Assembly: GCA_002499865.1 (NCBI GenBank)
Contig: DANL01000059.1
Coordinates: forward strand, 1 to 64,000
DNA: 64,000 nt
Origin: Euryarchaeota archaeon UBA121
GTDB taxonomy: Archaea > Thermoplasmatota > Poseidoniia > Poseidoniales > Thalassarchaeaceae
Direction of reading: 5' to 3'
The position numbers and the translations under genes are program-made. Each line of letters begins with the position of its first letter. Position 1 is the stretch's first letter. Shown in pieces: positions 19,402 to 28,839 of the stretch. Under the pieces are notes generated by a model. That model was not told the DNA's origin and made no database searches. It saw only the letters and a program-made list of their open reading frames with translations.

Positions 19402-21150
19402 TCAGAAAAGGGATGAGACATCCCTATTTTCTATGTGACTAATCAATTTCTCAGTTGGTACCCTGATCTGTTGTTGATTGTCTCTGTTCCTTACAGTGAC
19501 CGTCCCATCCGTCAAGCTCGAGTGATCCACAGTGACGGCCCAAGGGACCCCTATCTCATCAGCTCTGGCGTATCTCTTCCCAATCGACCCAGTCGAGTCA
19601 AGATTTACTTGAATTCCTCGAATAGCAAGTACATCTGAAAGTAAGGATTCAGCTAGAACGTCCATCCCATCCTTGTCGAAGAGTGGCAGGATGGAGACAT
19701 CATAAGGACAAACTTTCTCATTCAGTCTGAGTGTCACATAATCCTCGGACTCCTTTCCATCCTCAGTAAATGCATGATCTAGAACATGCCAGATTATCCT
19801 ATCAATCCCGAAAGCGGGCTCTATCACATGGGGGGTGAACCATTCTCCATGCACATTCCCCTCCTCTTTCTTCAGAGTAACCATCTCGGATGTTATCTCC
19901 ACTTCCGAACCATCTTCTAGGCTCAGTAAGAAAGGTATGGAAGAAGGAATACCGGACAGCTCGCTGATTGCAGATACTACTTCACCAGCTCTCTGCCTGA
20001 ATATGGGGCCGATAACGGACCCATTAGGAGATAGAACCTCTCTCGATACCTTTCGAGGGGTTTCAAATTGCCTCCACGCCCGCAGAAGGTTGGTTCCCGA
20101 ATGGGCCTCATGGGACTCCAAGTCATGACAGGTCCTATTGGCGATACCTACGCACTCTATCCAACCGTACTCGCCTAGAATCTCACAATCCCAGCAATCC
20201 GATGCATAATGTGCCATTTCAGAACCAGCGTGCTGCCTAAACCTGATTTTATCTCCATCAATCCCAATTTTGACTAGGAAATCATAGGTTCTTTCGAGGA
20301 AGGATGCAACTGTTGGGTGCCTTACTATTCCCCTATCTAACGCATCTCGAAAAGAAATTCTATGATCTCCTGGGTATTCTCCCTCTGGATCTGATATCAT
20401 CTCTACCATGGTGCCTTCATTCTCACCTAGTTCATTCCTCCCTGGTGGATCTTCAGGATCAATGAAGTACTCCAGTTCGGCCATGTTAAACTCCCTTAAC
20501 CTGATCATACCTTGCCTTGGACTGATTTCATTCCTATATCCTCTGCCAGTTTGAACTGCCCCAAATGGTAGCTTCTGCTTGAAATGACGATATAATGAAG
20601 GATATAGCATGAACATCCCTTGTGCGGTTTCAGGTCTCATGTAGGCTTCCCTGCCACTGCTCATGGCACCTATCGTTGTGGGGAACATCAGATTCATCGG
20701 CCTTGAATCGGACCAGTCTGACTCACCACATTTGGGACAAGAAATATCGTTAGAAGAAATTAATGAGTCTAGCTCTTCACCACCTAGGGAATCTGGATTC
20801 TCATGCAATCCCTCAATCAAGTGATCGCTTCTAAATGCCGAATTGCAGGATAAGCATTCAGACATGTAGTCATTGAACTCTCCTACATGACCACTAGCAA
20901 CTAAGACTGACTTAGGCGTAATCGTTGGAGAGTCAACCTCTACTATGTCTCCCCAAGAAGTCCAGTGATCAATCCAACTTTCGATAACCTTACGCTTAAT
21001 TGTAGCTCCAACAGGGCCATAATCTACCAAGCCAGCAACCCCTCCGTATATCTCAAAGGAAGGGAAAACTATGCCACGCCTCCTCATCATTGATGTGAGC
21101 CTGTCCAGCCTCCTTGATTCGGGCATCGTATCTCCGACTTGGCCACCCAT
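19402..21150 (-). CDS. glyS: glycyl-tRNA synthetase (archaeal/eukaryotic alpha2 type)
   Basis: A 582-residue class II synthetase charging tRNA-Gly. Visible marks are the N-terminal SFEIYGGVAGLVDYGPVG, motif 2 region FRNE-like GYRNEISPRQGMIRLREF, the glycine pocket EMAHYASDCWDCEI, motif 3 EPAFGIDRI and the C-terminal anticodon-binding domain. The insert at about residues 105-145 holds two CxxC pairs (CLSC, CPKC), a zinc ribbon. ATG 21150 is taken; ATG 21126 (MPESRRLD) is a good alternative because the conserved part starts just after it. It is divergent from the Lhr helicase gene and upstream of rfcL. Confidence 0.94.
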   Translation of the reverse strand: MGGQVGDTMPESRRLDRLTSMMRRRGIVFPSFEIYGGVAGLVDYGPVGATIKRKVIESWIDHWTSWGDIVEVDSPTITPKSVLVASGHVGEFNDYMSECLSCNSAFRSDHLIEGLHENPDSLGGEELDSLISSNDISCPKCGESDWSDSRPMNLMFPTTIGAMSSGREAYMRPETAQGMFMLYPSLYRHFKQKLPFGAVQTGRGYRNEISPRQGMIRLREFNMAELEYFIDPEDPPGRNELGENEGTMVEMISDPEGEYPGDHRISFRDALDRGIVRHPTVASFLERTYDFLVKIGIDGDKIRFRQHAGSEMAHYASDCWDCEILGEYGWIECVGIANRTCHDLESHEAHSGTNLLRAWRQFETPRKVSREVLSPNGSVIGPIFRQRAGEVVSAISELSGIPSSIPFLLSLEDGSEVEITSEMVTLKKEEGNVHGEWFTPHVIEPAFGIDRIIWHVLDHAFTEDGKESEDYVTLRLNEKVCPYDVSILPLFDKDGMDVLAESLLSDVLAIRGIQVNLDSTGSIGKRYARADEIGVPWAVTVDHSSLTDGTVTVRNRDNQQQIRVPTEKLISHIENRDVSSLF

Positions 21151-21293
21151 CTTTCAAGCCATCCTTGGGAATTGGCTATCGATGTACGTACCGTGGGGTT
21201 ATTGATAATGCCATTAACAGTCTTTAATGAGGTTCTTAGAGAAGCATTGATGTACTCATACGAAGCCCAACAGTGTGATAGGTGCAACAAAAA

Positions 21294-24200
21294 ATGCCTG
21301 AAATCGAGTATGTAGAGGACAGAATGGAGACTGAAGATCTCCTGGAGAGGCTATGTCCTCCCGTTAGAAATTGGTTTATGGACAAATTTCCGGACTTCAC
21401 AGAACCCCAAAAGGTGGCCATTCCAAGAATTCTGAAGGGAGAGCACCTCTTACTATGTTCCCCAACTGGCTCTGGAAAAACTCTCACAGCATTCCTCACG
21501 ATAATAGATGATCTAGTCCGTGGTTCTCTTGACGGGACGCTACCAGATTCTGTCCAGTGCGTATACATATCTCCAATTAAGGCGCTTGCCAATGATATCG
21601 AGAAGAATCTTCTAGGCCCCCTAGGCGAAATAAAGGAGAGATTTCTTCCAAGCAGAGCCAAGGAAATCAAAGTCGGACTGAGAACGGGCGATACCCCTCA
21701 GAGCGAGAGGGAGAAAATGCTCAGAAAACCTCCGCATATACTGATCACAACACCCGAGTCACTTGGATTGGGTTTGGCATCCAAGAGGTTTAGGCCAATT
21801 TTGGATCAAATGAAATGGCTCATCATTGACGAAATGCACTCATTAGTTCCCACAAAAAGAGGCACCCATCTCTCTCTAAGTATGGCTCTGATGGATACTG
21901 TGGTATCATCCGATGTCCAGAGAATCGGTATTAGTGCCACCATGGAGCCTCTAGATGCGGTGGCTGAATTTCTAGTTGCTAGCGATTCAAGGGAAACCGA
22001 CGCAGAGCCCCAAAAAGTAGCTATTGCGAAAATCTCAGGAGACAGGGAGCTCGACTTGGACATAATTCTGCCAACGCCTAGATTCAGCTCTATTCCAGTG
22101 AAGGAAATCTTAGATCATAATGTAGACAGAATCAAAGAATTAGCTGAGGCTCACACTACTACATTGGTTTTTGTCAATACAAGGAATATGACTGAGACGG
22201 TAGTGCAGAGATTGAAGATAGCTGGGATGGAAGGAGTTGAGGGACATCATGGTTCAATGGACAAGGCGATCAGGCTTGATGTGGAAAGTAGGCTCAAGAA
22301 TGGATTACTGAGATGTGTTGTTTCATCGTCTAGCCTTGAAATGGGTATCGATATAGGTTCCGTGGATTTAGTCATTCAAGTTGGCTCTCCGGGGTCAATC
22401 GCCACGGCTCTGCAGAGAATAGGTAGGGCAGGACATCAGGTTGGTGGCTTGCCCAGAGCTAGGTTCCTACCTACCTCGCCCCATGATCTGATGGAACTCG
22501 TTGCATTGCAAATGGCTATTTTGGAGGGAGAGATGGATTTACTAAAATTCCCACAGAACTCACTCGATGTGCTAGCACAATTCCTAATCGGCCTTACTAT
22601 AATCAAGGAGTGGGATATTGATGATGCCTACTCTCTTGTTACCTCATCATGGCCATACAAGGAACTTCCTTACGATGATTACATCGAAGTTCTAGACATG
22701 CTTGATGAGGAAAGAAGAGTTTGGCTTGACTGGGAGGATAACAGATTCGGAAAGCGTGGATTTGCTCAAATGATCTATTACACCAATATAGGAACTATTG
22801 CTCCCGATAACAGTTACTTGGTTTTCACTGGAGACGGAACTTTGGTGGGGCAACTTTCTTCTTCTTTCGTTTCAAGTCTCAGAAACGGGGATGTATTCCT
22901 GTTGGGTGGATCCACCTACAGGGTAGCTAGTGTGAGAGGAACCAGGGTAAATGTCACTCCCGCAACCGGATACAGGCCAACAATACCCTCTTGGACAGGC
23001 GAGGCCAATAGTCGCACACATGAATTAAGTCAGGCTGTTCTCAGATTATTGAGTCAGATTTCTGTAGGGGCCAGAATGGCAACCGATTATGAGCCAATCC
23101 TGACAGAAGCATTACGGCTCAATAGGCCTGTAGCGTTGGCGCTGAAACAGTTCCTGGACGAGCATGTTGCTACTACGTTCCAAGTTCCTTCTAATGACAG
23201 GATACTTATCGAGCAGGTAGACTCCCCTCTCCCAACCTACGTTGTGACTACCTGCAGGGGAAGGGCCTTCAACCTCGCACTAGGATATCTCTTCGCTGGA
23301 ATCGCCTCCAAAGAAAATATAATCATTCACGAGCTTTCATTTGACGAGAATGGATTTATGGCAAAATTGAGCCATGAGGTTGAGATTTCCAAGATTCCAG
23401 AGGTATTTAGGAATGACACTAGCGAGGAAATACTCCAGAGATATATGATGGATTCCCAACTGTTCTCAAAGAGGTTCAGGGAAGTGTCATCCAGGAGTAT
23501 GCTGAATCCTAGAAGAATCGGTGCCGAGGAAGTTAGTCCGAAGCAGTTCCAGCAGAAGGCAGAGGCGATTATGACAAAACATCGTCAGATGGATGGCTCG
23601 GTCATAATCAGAGAGGCGATGAGTGAGATTCTAAATGGTGATCTCGATATGGAGCAATTACGTAACTTCATCTCCAGAATGGATACAGAGGATGTCAGAA
23701 TTGTACATAGGCGCGTGAAAATGCCTTCGCCCCTTGGAATGACACTATTCATGTCCGCATTTGAGGATCTTCTGAGCCTAAGGACTAGGGCTTACCTGAT
23801 CAAGGACGTAGACCCGGAGATCCTAAGGCGTCTTTTGGGTGCCAGATCTTTGGCTACCGATCTGGATAAGCAGATGATTTCTGAGTACTATCAGTCAAAG
23901 GTGGCCACTCCGAAGAATGCTATTGATCTCCTGAGACTCATGGATATGGGAGGGGGGCTAGAGCAAGGCCTCACCAATCCACTTTACAATTCGAAGCTTA
24001 GTGGAATCGAAATCCCTGTGATTCGACAATGGGTACACGAACTAGCAGAGAGGGAATTAATTACCAAGGTGAGGAATACAAATCACGAGCAAATTGACGA
24101 TAAATGGTTCTCCATCAGAATGGCAGGAGTCCATGGTACTCTGGGCTGTCTCGCAGTTGCAGGCGCATCCGAGATGGAGGACTTACGGGCCCTATACACT

Positions 24201-26582
24201 GGTGGCCTGACCTATGAGATAGCCGAAGACTTCACTGGCGGTACTCCTTCAAAATGGGCTTCTTCAAGTCTTTCCGATCCTCTAGACTGCCTCAGACTGA
24301 AGCTACTGGACATGCTTGGTTCGGAAGGCCCACAGACTCTTGATCAACTCAGTGATAGGCTACCTTTCCCCGTGGCACAAGTAGAGTCAGTCCTACAAGA
24401 GCTAGAGATGAGGAACTTGGTATCAATAGGCTTCTTCACCCAAACAGAAGAAGGGGAGTTTATCCTCAGAGTAGACGAATATCGGATTACTGGAGGAAGC
24501 GTAGAGGTAGTGGATTATCGCACCCTTCAGACACTTCTCCTACAGAAATCCTTCACGGAGTTTTCTGAGCCCTCTGAAGCGATAAAATCGCTAGCGTTGA
24601 TTCAGAGAAGGGACGAGCTACTTCATAGGGTCAAGAATTTCAGATTCAGAGACTGGAAAGACTTCAAACACGATTCTGACGTTTACAACGGAAGACTATT
24701 GCACAATAGGGTAGGATACACAACTCTAGATCAGATACCTATGCTTCTGGGGCTTCGATCGGATCCTTGGCTGGGCTCTTTAGAAGAAGAAATACTCGAG
24801 AAAATCCCTGAAGACGGAATCACAAGAACAGAACTTCTTTCTGAGTACCCCCGAGGTAAGGAAAATCAACATATTCAGAAAAGCATCAAGAGGGCCATAT
24901 CTAACCTAGAGCGACAACTGGTTGTTGCTAAGCAATATCTAGACGTCCCCAATAGAAAGAGATCAATAGCACTATTTAGGAGAATTCATGGTGTTGTCGA
25001 GCCACTTGACTTTCCCAAAGCACTAGCTCAATTGATATCAAAGATAGGGCCAGTAAGATTGCATACACTGAGGTTTTTCGTCAGCAGGCCTGTTGAAGAG
25101 CTCGCTGAAGTCCTTAGGGAACTAGAAAACGAGGGTACGATTTGCAGAGTGGTCGCATTACAACCCGATCCCACAGACTATTACTCATCCCATGAGGATG
25201 CTGAGAAGCTACTCTCGCCATTAGCTGAAGATAGAAAGATGAGAATTTTAGCACAGTCGGACCCGTTCTGTAGTCGCTTCATACAAGAAGTAAGGATGAT
25301 ACTGAAGCAAGGTTGGTACCATCCGGTTTTCAAAGGCGTGGACCCGATAGGCAGGATATTGATGTTCGTGGTTAACGACTATCTGGAGATTAAGGACGTG
25401 AATATCCCACATTCTTACCTGGACGAATTCAAGGACACATTCAACGAGCTACTGGAAAACTATCGTGACAGATTAGTGGATGTCTCTGTAATGCACTCTT
25501 TCAACGGGGTCCCAGTACATGACTGCGATGAAAATATCCAAGGTATACTCGCTGATCTTGGATTCGTCTCTATGGGGGACGGAGAGAGATACATACGTGG
25601 GGGAATCGTGGAACCGAGGCCAAGAAATGAGGTGAATAGGCTCCTTTTCCATACGCATAATATTCATCAGATAAGCAGGTGGGAAAATGAAACCTATGCT
25701 CTGAAGGAGATTGATGAACTGAGAGACGACTTCGCACTCAGGGGACGTTGTGAAATGTTCAGAGTTGATCTACAATCAATGGCCGCAACTGAGCAACTTC
25801 ACCAAGGTACCAATCTCAGGGGCCATCAAGTTTGGGCCAGACTTCCTCACTTCCAGAGATTACTAGCAATTAGAAACGCACCTCCTAATGATGATGATTT
25901 CGGTGTCTTAGATTTCTTCAGGAATCATAACGATCCCTCGGTTTTCATGGAGAGGCTAGCCATGCGTAGGGCCGAATTTAGGAAGCTTATCTCCCCCCTA
26001 GTGAGAAGTGGGCACCTAGTCCAAGACTACAGAGGGGGATTCAAGACCGTAGAGTCACCGCAGAGTTCCGATCTATGGTCAATAAAAAGGAAGTATCTAA
26101 GAGAACTGGTTGAGGAGTACCCTGTTATTTCGATGAAGCAACTCGAGAGACTTGCAGGAACCCCCTTCTCCCCTGAGGAGATTAGCGACGTACTTCATGA
26201 ATTCGAAGAGGACGGAACTCTCATCAAAGGATTCCTAGTTGACGATCAGCATGATATCAGCTGGGGGAGGAAGGAGATTTTAGATTCAAAAGAGATTCCA
26301 AAAACTAGGGATTTGGTCATTCCACCATCAGACCCATTGATTCACTATTTTGGATCTATTCTCAGGGAAAGATTCGGCTTCGGTTCGGCTTACTTAGTAT
26401 TCCACAAGGAAGAGCCCATTGCAGCTTTCAAGGCCAATACAAGAAACTCGACAATAGAAGTTACAGACTTCGTAGGGGATTCCGATCTAGAGAAGGAGGC
26501 TCTCAGAGTCATGAAAGAATTCGCATGGGAACATCAAATGCCACTAACGGGTGAGCTTTATGAGAAGTTAAGATCGAGATGA
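21294..26582 (+). CDS. lhr: very long Lhr-type superfamily 2 DNA helicase
   Basis: From ATG 21294 this is 1762 residues, about twice the usual archaeal Lhr core (about 850-950) and closer to the long bacterial Lhr proteins. The helicase core is intact: Walker A SPTGSGKT (about 55-63), DEMH box (about 179-182), SAT motif (about 215-217) and motif VI QRIGRAGH (about 374-381). The winged-helix and Lhr core domain follow. The remaining roughly 900 residues contain several predicted winged-helix segments and a terminal part resembling YcaQ/AlkX-type DNA-binding regions. Lhr proteins unwind branched DNA and act in repair. GTG 21282 is an in-frame alternative start. The 3' end overlaps the archaeosortase gene by 15 bases. 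Confidence 0.88.
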   Translation: MPEIEYVEDRMETEDLLERLCPPVRNWFMDKFPDFTEPQKVAIPRILKGEHLLLCSPTGSGKTLTAFLTIIDDLVRGSLDGTLPDSVQCVYISPIKALANDIEKNLLGPLGEIKERFLPSRAKEIKVGLRTGDTPQSEREKMLRKPPHILITTPESLGLGLASKRFRPILDQMKWLIIDEMHSLVPTKRGTHLSLSMALMDTVVSSDVQRIGISATMEPLDAVAEFLVASDSRETDAEPQKVAIAKISGDRELDLDIILPTPRFSSIPVKEILDHNVDRIKELAEAHTTTLVFVNTRNMTETVVQRLKIAGMEGVEGHHGSMDKAIRLDVESRLKNGLLRCVVSSSSLEMGIDIGSVDLVIQVGSPGSIATALQRIGRAGHQVGGLPRARFLPTSPHDLMELVALQMAILEGEMDLLKFPQNSLDVLAQFLIGLTIIKEWDIDDAYSLVTSSWPYKELPYDDYIEVLDMLDEERRVWLDWEDNRFGKRGFAQMIYYTNIGTIAPDNSYLVFTGDGTLVGQLSSSFVSSLRNGDVFLLGGSTYRVASVRGTRVNVTPATGYRPTIPSWTGEANSRTHELSQAVLRLLSQISVGARMATDYEPILTEALRLNRPVALALKQFLDEHVATTFQVPSNDRILIEQVDSPLPTYVVTTCRGRAFNLALGYLFAGIASKENIIIHELSFDENGFMAKLSHEVEISKIPEVFRNDTSEEILQRYMMDSQLFSKRFREVSSRSMLNPRRIGAEEVSPKQFQQKAEAIMTKHRQMDGSVIIREAMSEILNGDLDMEQLRNFISRMDTEDVRIVHRRVKMPSPLGMTLFMSAFEDLLSLRTRAYLIKDVDPEILRRLLGARSLATDLDKQMISEYYQSKVATPKNAIDLLRLMDMGGGLEQGLTNPLYNSKLSGIEIPVIRQWVHELAERELITKVRNTNHEQIDDKWFSIRMAGVHGTLGCLAVAGASEMEDLRALYTGGLTYEIAEDFTGGTPSKWASSSLSDPLDCLRLKLLDMLGSEGPQTLDQLSDRLPFPVAQVESVLQELEMRNLVSIGFFTQTEEGEFILRVDEYRITGGSVEVVDYRTLQTLLLQKSFTEFSEPSEAIKSLALIQRRDELLHRVKNFRFRDWKDFKHDSDVYNGRLLHNRVGYTTLDQIPMLLGLRSDPWLGSLEEEILEKIPEDGITRTELLSEYPRGKENQHIQKSIKRAISNLERQLVVAKQYLDVPNRKRSIALFRRIHGVVEPLDFPKALAQLISKIGPVRLHTLRFFVSRPVEELAEVLRELENEGTICRVVALQPDPTDYYSSHEDAEKLLSPLAEDRKMRILAQSDPFCSRFIQEVRMILKQGWYHPVFKGVDPIGRILMFVVNDYLEIKDVNIPHSYLDEFKDTFNELLENYRDRLVDVSVMHSFNGVPVHDCDENIQGILADLGFVSMGDGERYIRGGIVEPRPRNEVNRLLFHTHNIHQISRWENETYALKEIDELRDDFALRGRCEMFRVDLQSMAATEQLHQGTNLRGHQVWARLPHFQRLLAIRNAPPNDDDFGVLDFFRNHNDPSVFMERLAMRRAEFRKLISPLVRSGHLVQDYRGGFKTVESPQSSDLWSIKRKYLRELVEEYPVISMKQLERLAGTPFSPEEISDVLHEFEEDGTLIKGFLVDDQHDISWGRKEILDSKEIPKTRDLVIPPSDPLIHYFGSILRERFGFGSAYLVFHKEEPIAAFKANTRNSTIEVTDFVGDSDLEKEALRVMKEFAWEHQMPLTGELYEKLRSR

Positions 26583-27560
26583 CTCGGCATTAGCTCTCGT
26601 GAAAATTTTGGTCACCGGTCTAGAGATTCTCAATATGTGGCGATGCAACTCTGGTAGAAGATCAAAAAGAGCAGTGGCCAATAGGAACATAGCGAACAGA
26701 CTGGCCACCTTTGCTGCATAACTATGTGTGAAATCAAACATATCAATGTCAGATCCAGGAAACAGCCTCCAGCCATTGTAAGTATCACTTAGCCATACAA
26801 TTCCCGCATTTCTGAATACATTGAGTACGTGTATCGTGGGCAATGCGATCAGTAAACCCCTCGTCTTGCGCTTCCAGGAAACGCCCCTTAGAGCTACAAT
26901 AGCACCTACAAAGATAATCATCGACTGTAAAGCCGAGCAGGCCAGTATGAAACTAACACTAACCGGAGTTCCGTCAGAATAGTTGAAAGGAGCGAAAAAT
27001 CCTTTGTCACCAAGTGGTTCAGTTAGAAAATATCTGCTGCCCTCCCATTGAGAAGCGGCTACCACTCCACTGGGAAGGTCCACCATAATTTCTCCAACCT
27101 CGAAAGACCCCAATCCACAGAATTCTAACAGCCACTCTGTACTATGTGCAGTCATCTCAACGAATTGCATATTCAGAATAGGTATGCTATATACGGCATA
27201 ATATGGAATCACAGACCAAGCCACTGCTCCTCTGAGCCATATTAGAGACTCATTTTGGAGCTCCCAGTTCCTAACCTCCCAAATCCCTAGGGCGATACCA
27301 GCTGGAAGCGCTCCAGCAGTCATCAGAACAAGCAAGGGATCTTCAATCTCTATGAAATGTCCAGATTGCATATAGAAAAAGAGGCCAAGCAACGACCAGC
27401 CAACAGCTGCAGAGTACGCGGCCATGGAAGAATCTCCACGATGAAAAGAGAATCCCAGAGATAGTGCACCAAACCAGCAAAATGACAGCCAAAGAGAGAA
27501 TTCTGGCACCCCAATTGCACCCGCGAGACCATCCACCAAGACGACGATTGGGTCTTCCAT
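26568..27560 (-). CDS. artA: archaeosortase A family protein-sorting transpeptidase
   Basis: A 330-residue membrane protein with about eight helices. The exosortase/archaeosortase catalytic triad is visible: Cys208 in ILACSALQS, Arg250 in NVFRNAGI and His279 in FDFTHS, each at the edge of a helix as in the family. Archaeosortase A cleaves PGF-CTERM tails and allows replacement by a membrane lipid anchor. The giant surface protein at 1-7140 ends in a PGF-CTERM-like tail, so it is a plausible substrate. The gene is divergent from the gmhA-like gene and its 3' end overlaps lhr. Confidence 0.87.
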   Translation of the reverse strand: MEDPIVVLVDGLAGAIGVPEFSLWLSFCWFGALSLGFSFHRGDSSMAAYSAAVGWSLLGLFFYMQSGHFIEIEDPLLVLMTAGALPAGIALGIWEVRNWELQNESLIWLRGAVAWSVIPYYAVYSIPILNMQFVEMTAHSTEWLLEFCGLGSFEVGEIMVDLPSGVVAASQWEGSRYFLTEPLGDKGFFAPFNYSDGTPVSVSFILACSALQSMIIFVGAIVALRGVSWKRKTRGLLIALPTIHVLNVFRNAGIVWLSDTYNGWRLFPGSDIDMFDFTHSYAAKVASLFAMFLLATALFDLLPELHRHILRISRPVTKIFTRANAESSRS

Positions 27561-27620
27561 GATGCTAACGAGCCATCAACCCGTAAATATGATGCCCCCA
27601 ACCGATAGCCGGGTAAGCAC

Positions 27621-28190
27621 ATGGCTGACGACTTCACTGAGTTTGCTAACATCTACCTTGGCGACCTCAAAAGTACGCTCGATAATCTACCAACAACAGA
27701 AATTTCGAATCTATATTCGATGGTACTTGAAGCCTGTGAGCAAGGAGCTACTGTCCACTTCATAGGAAACGGCGGGAGCGCGGCTACTCCATCTCACAGT
27801 GCTGGAGATTGGTCAAAGGAACTCGGTCTGAAAACCATAGCTCACTCTGATAATACATCTTCTTTTTCAGCATGGGCGAATGATGAAGGTTACTCCCAAG
27901 TATTCGTTGGTCAACTTTCCACATTTGCCGATAACGGTGATCTACTAATCGCTTACTCTGGTTCTGGGAACTCAGAGAATGTAATTAATGGCGTAAAATA
28001 CGCTAATGAGATTGGATGTAAAACTGTTGCAATTACTGGAAACTATAATGGAATGGGAGGGGGAGAAATTGTTAATCTAGTAGATTTATCCATAGTAATC
28101 CCCAGTACTTCCATGGAAAGAATTGAGGATGTCCAACTGGTGATTAACCATATCATCAAAGAGGCAGTGAAATCGAACCGCGAGCAGTGA
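27621..28190 (+). CDS. gmhA: SIS-domain phosphosugar isomerase, GmhA-like (sedoheptulose 7-phosphate isomerase)
   Basis: A 189-residue single SIS-domain protein of the size of GmhA, which turns sedoheptulose 7-phosphate into D-glycero-D-manno-heptose 7-phosphate. The phosphosugar site GNGGSAATPSHSAGDW and the second loop AYSGSGNSENV are present. The usual catalytic Glu after the first loop (AEEL in bacteria, recalled) appears to be replaced by the GDW segment, while the C-terminal His (VINHI) remains. The gene 4 bases downstream encodes a GmhB-like phosphatase, which supports a heptose pathway. An isomerase for another sugar is possible. Confidence 0.82.
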   Translation: MADDFTEFANIYLGDLKSTLDNLPTTEISNLYSMVLEACEQGATVHFIGNGGSAATPSHSAGDWSKELGLKTIAHSDNTSSFSAWANDEGYSQVFVGQLSTFADNGDLLIAYSGSGNSENVINGVKYANEIGCKTVAITGNYNGMGGGEIVNLVDLSIVIPSTSMERIEDVQLVINHIIKEAVKSNREQ

Positions 28191-28194
28191 TCAC

Positions 28195-28839
28195 ATGTTC
28201 CCGCCGATGAGGGACAGAGAAAGTCTGTACTCTCCACTAGAATTAGAGCCTCTCCCATTCGAAGGTGAATGGCAAGGAAAGATAGCATATCTGGACAGGG
28301 ATGGAGTAATTATTAGGGGGTTCGAAGATTATGTTAATTCTCCTGATGAGGTAGAGATCCTTGCCGGGGCCCCCAAGGCCATCGGAGACTTGAGAAGAGA
28401 AGGGTTTAGGATATGCATTGTTACTAACCAATCTCCTGTTGGGAGAGGAATTTGGAGTAGAGAAAATCTAGCTAACATACACGATAGAGTTCGTTCAGAG
28501 ATTATTTCAGCAGACCGTGATGCGATTCTTGATTTGACACTACACAGCCCTTATGCTCCTTGGCATAATTCGTGGGCGAGAAAACCCAATCCTGGCATGC
28601 TAGAAGCAGGCAGGCAGATCATTGATGCCGCAGAGTCAAAAATATTACTTTCCGAAGGCGACATAAAATTTGGCGATGAATGGAAAAACCGACCCTCAGA
28701 GGCAACATCCGTAATGGTAGGTGACAGAAATGTGGATATGGAGGCTGCAAAATCATTTGGAGTCAGGTCATTCAAATGTGATCCAGACAAGGGATTGAAA
28801 GAAGTCATCTCAGAAATATTGGTGAGGGAAAATGAGTAA
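28195..28839 (+). CDS. gmhB: HAD-family histidinol/heptose-bisphosphate phosphatase, GmhB-like
   Basis: A 214-residue HAD phosphatase. The nucleophile motif LDRDGVI (Asp34, Asp36), motif II VTNQSPVGRG, ARKPNPGM and the acidic motif VMVGDRNVDM are all visible and match GmhB, which removes the 1-phosphate of heptose 1,7-bisphosphate. The CxH...CxC zinc ligands of typical GmhB are absent: the segment reads LHSPYAPWHNSWARKP. ATG 28195 is used; ATG 28207 is an alternative. It lies between the GmhA-like gene (4-base gap) and tiaS (8-base overlap), so translation is probably coupled. Confidence 0.82.
   Translation: MFPPMRDRESLYSPLELEPLPFEGEWQGKIAYLDRDGVIIRGFEDYVNSPDEVEILAGAPKAIGDLRREGFRICIVTNQSPVGRGIWSRENLANIHDRVRSEIISADRDAILDLTLHSPYAPWHNSWARKPNPGMLEAGRQIIDAAESKILLSEGDIKFGDEWKNRPSEATSVMVGDRNVDMEAAKSFGVRSFKCDPDKGLKEVISEILVRENE

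Noticed and set aside
21151..21293. Possible RNA gene or regulatory element in the 143-base glyS/lhr divergent gap
   Set aside because: No tRNA features, clear TATA box or inverted repeat could be supported by eye; it simply holds two divergent promoters.
27350..27652. Second minus-strand frame of 100 codons overlapping the archaeosortase start
   Set aside because: It lies in another frame of a convincing gene and has no recognisable features.
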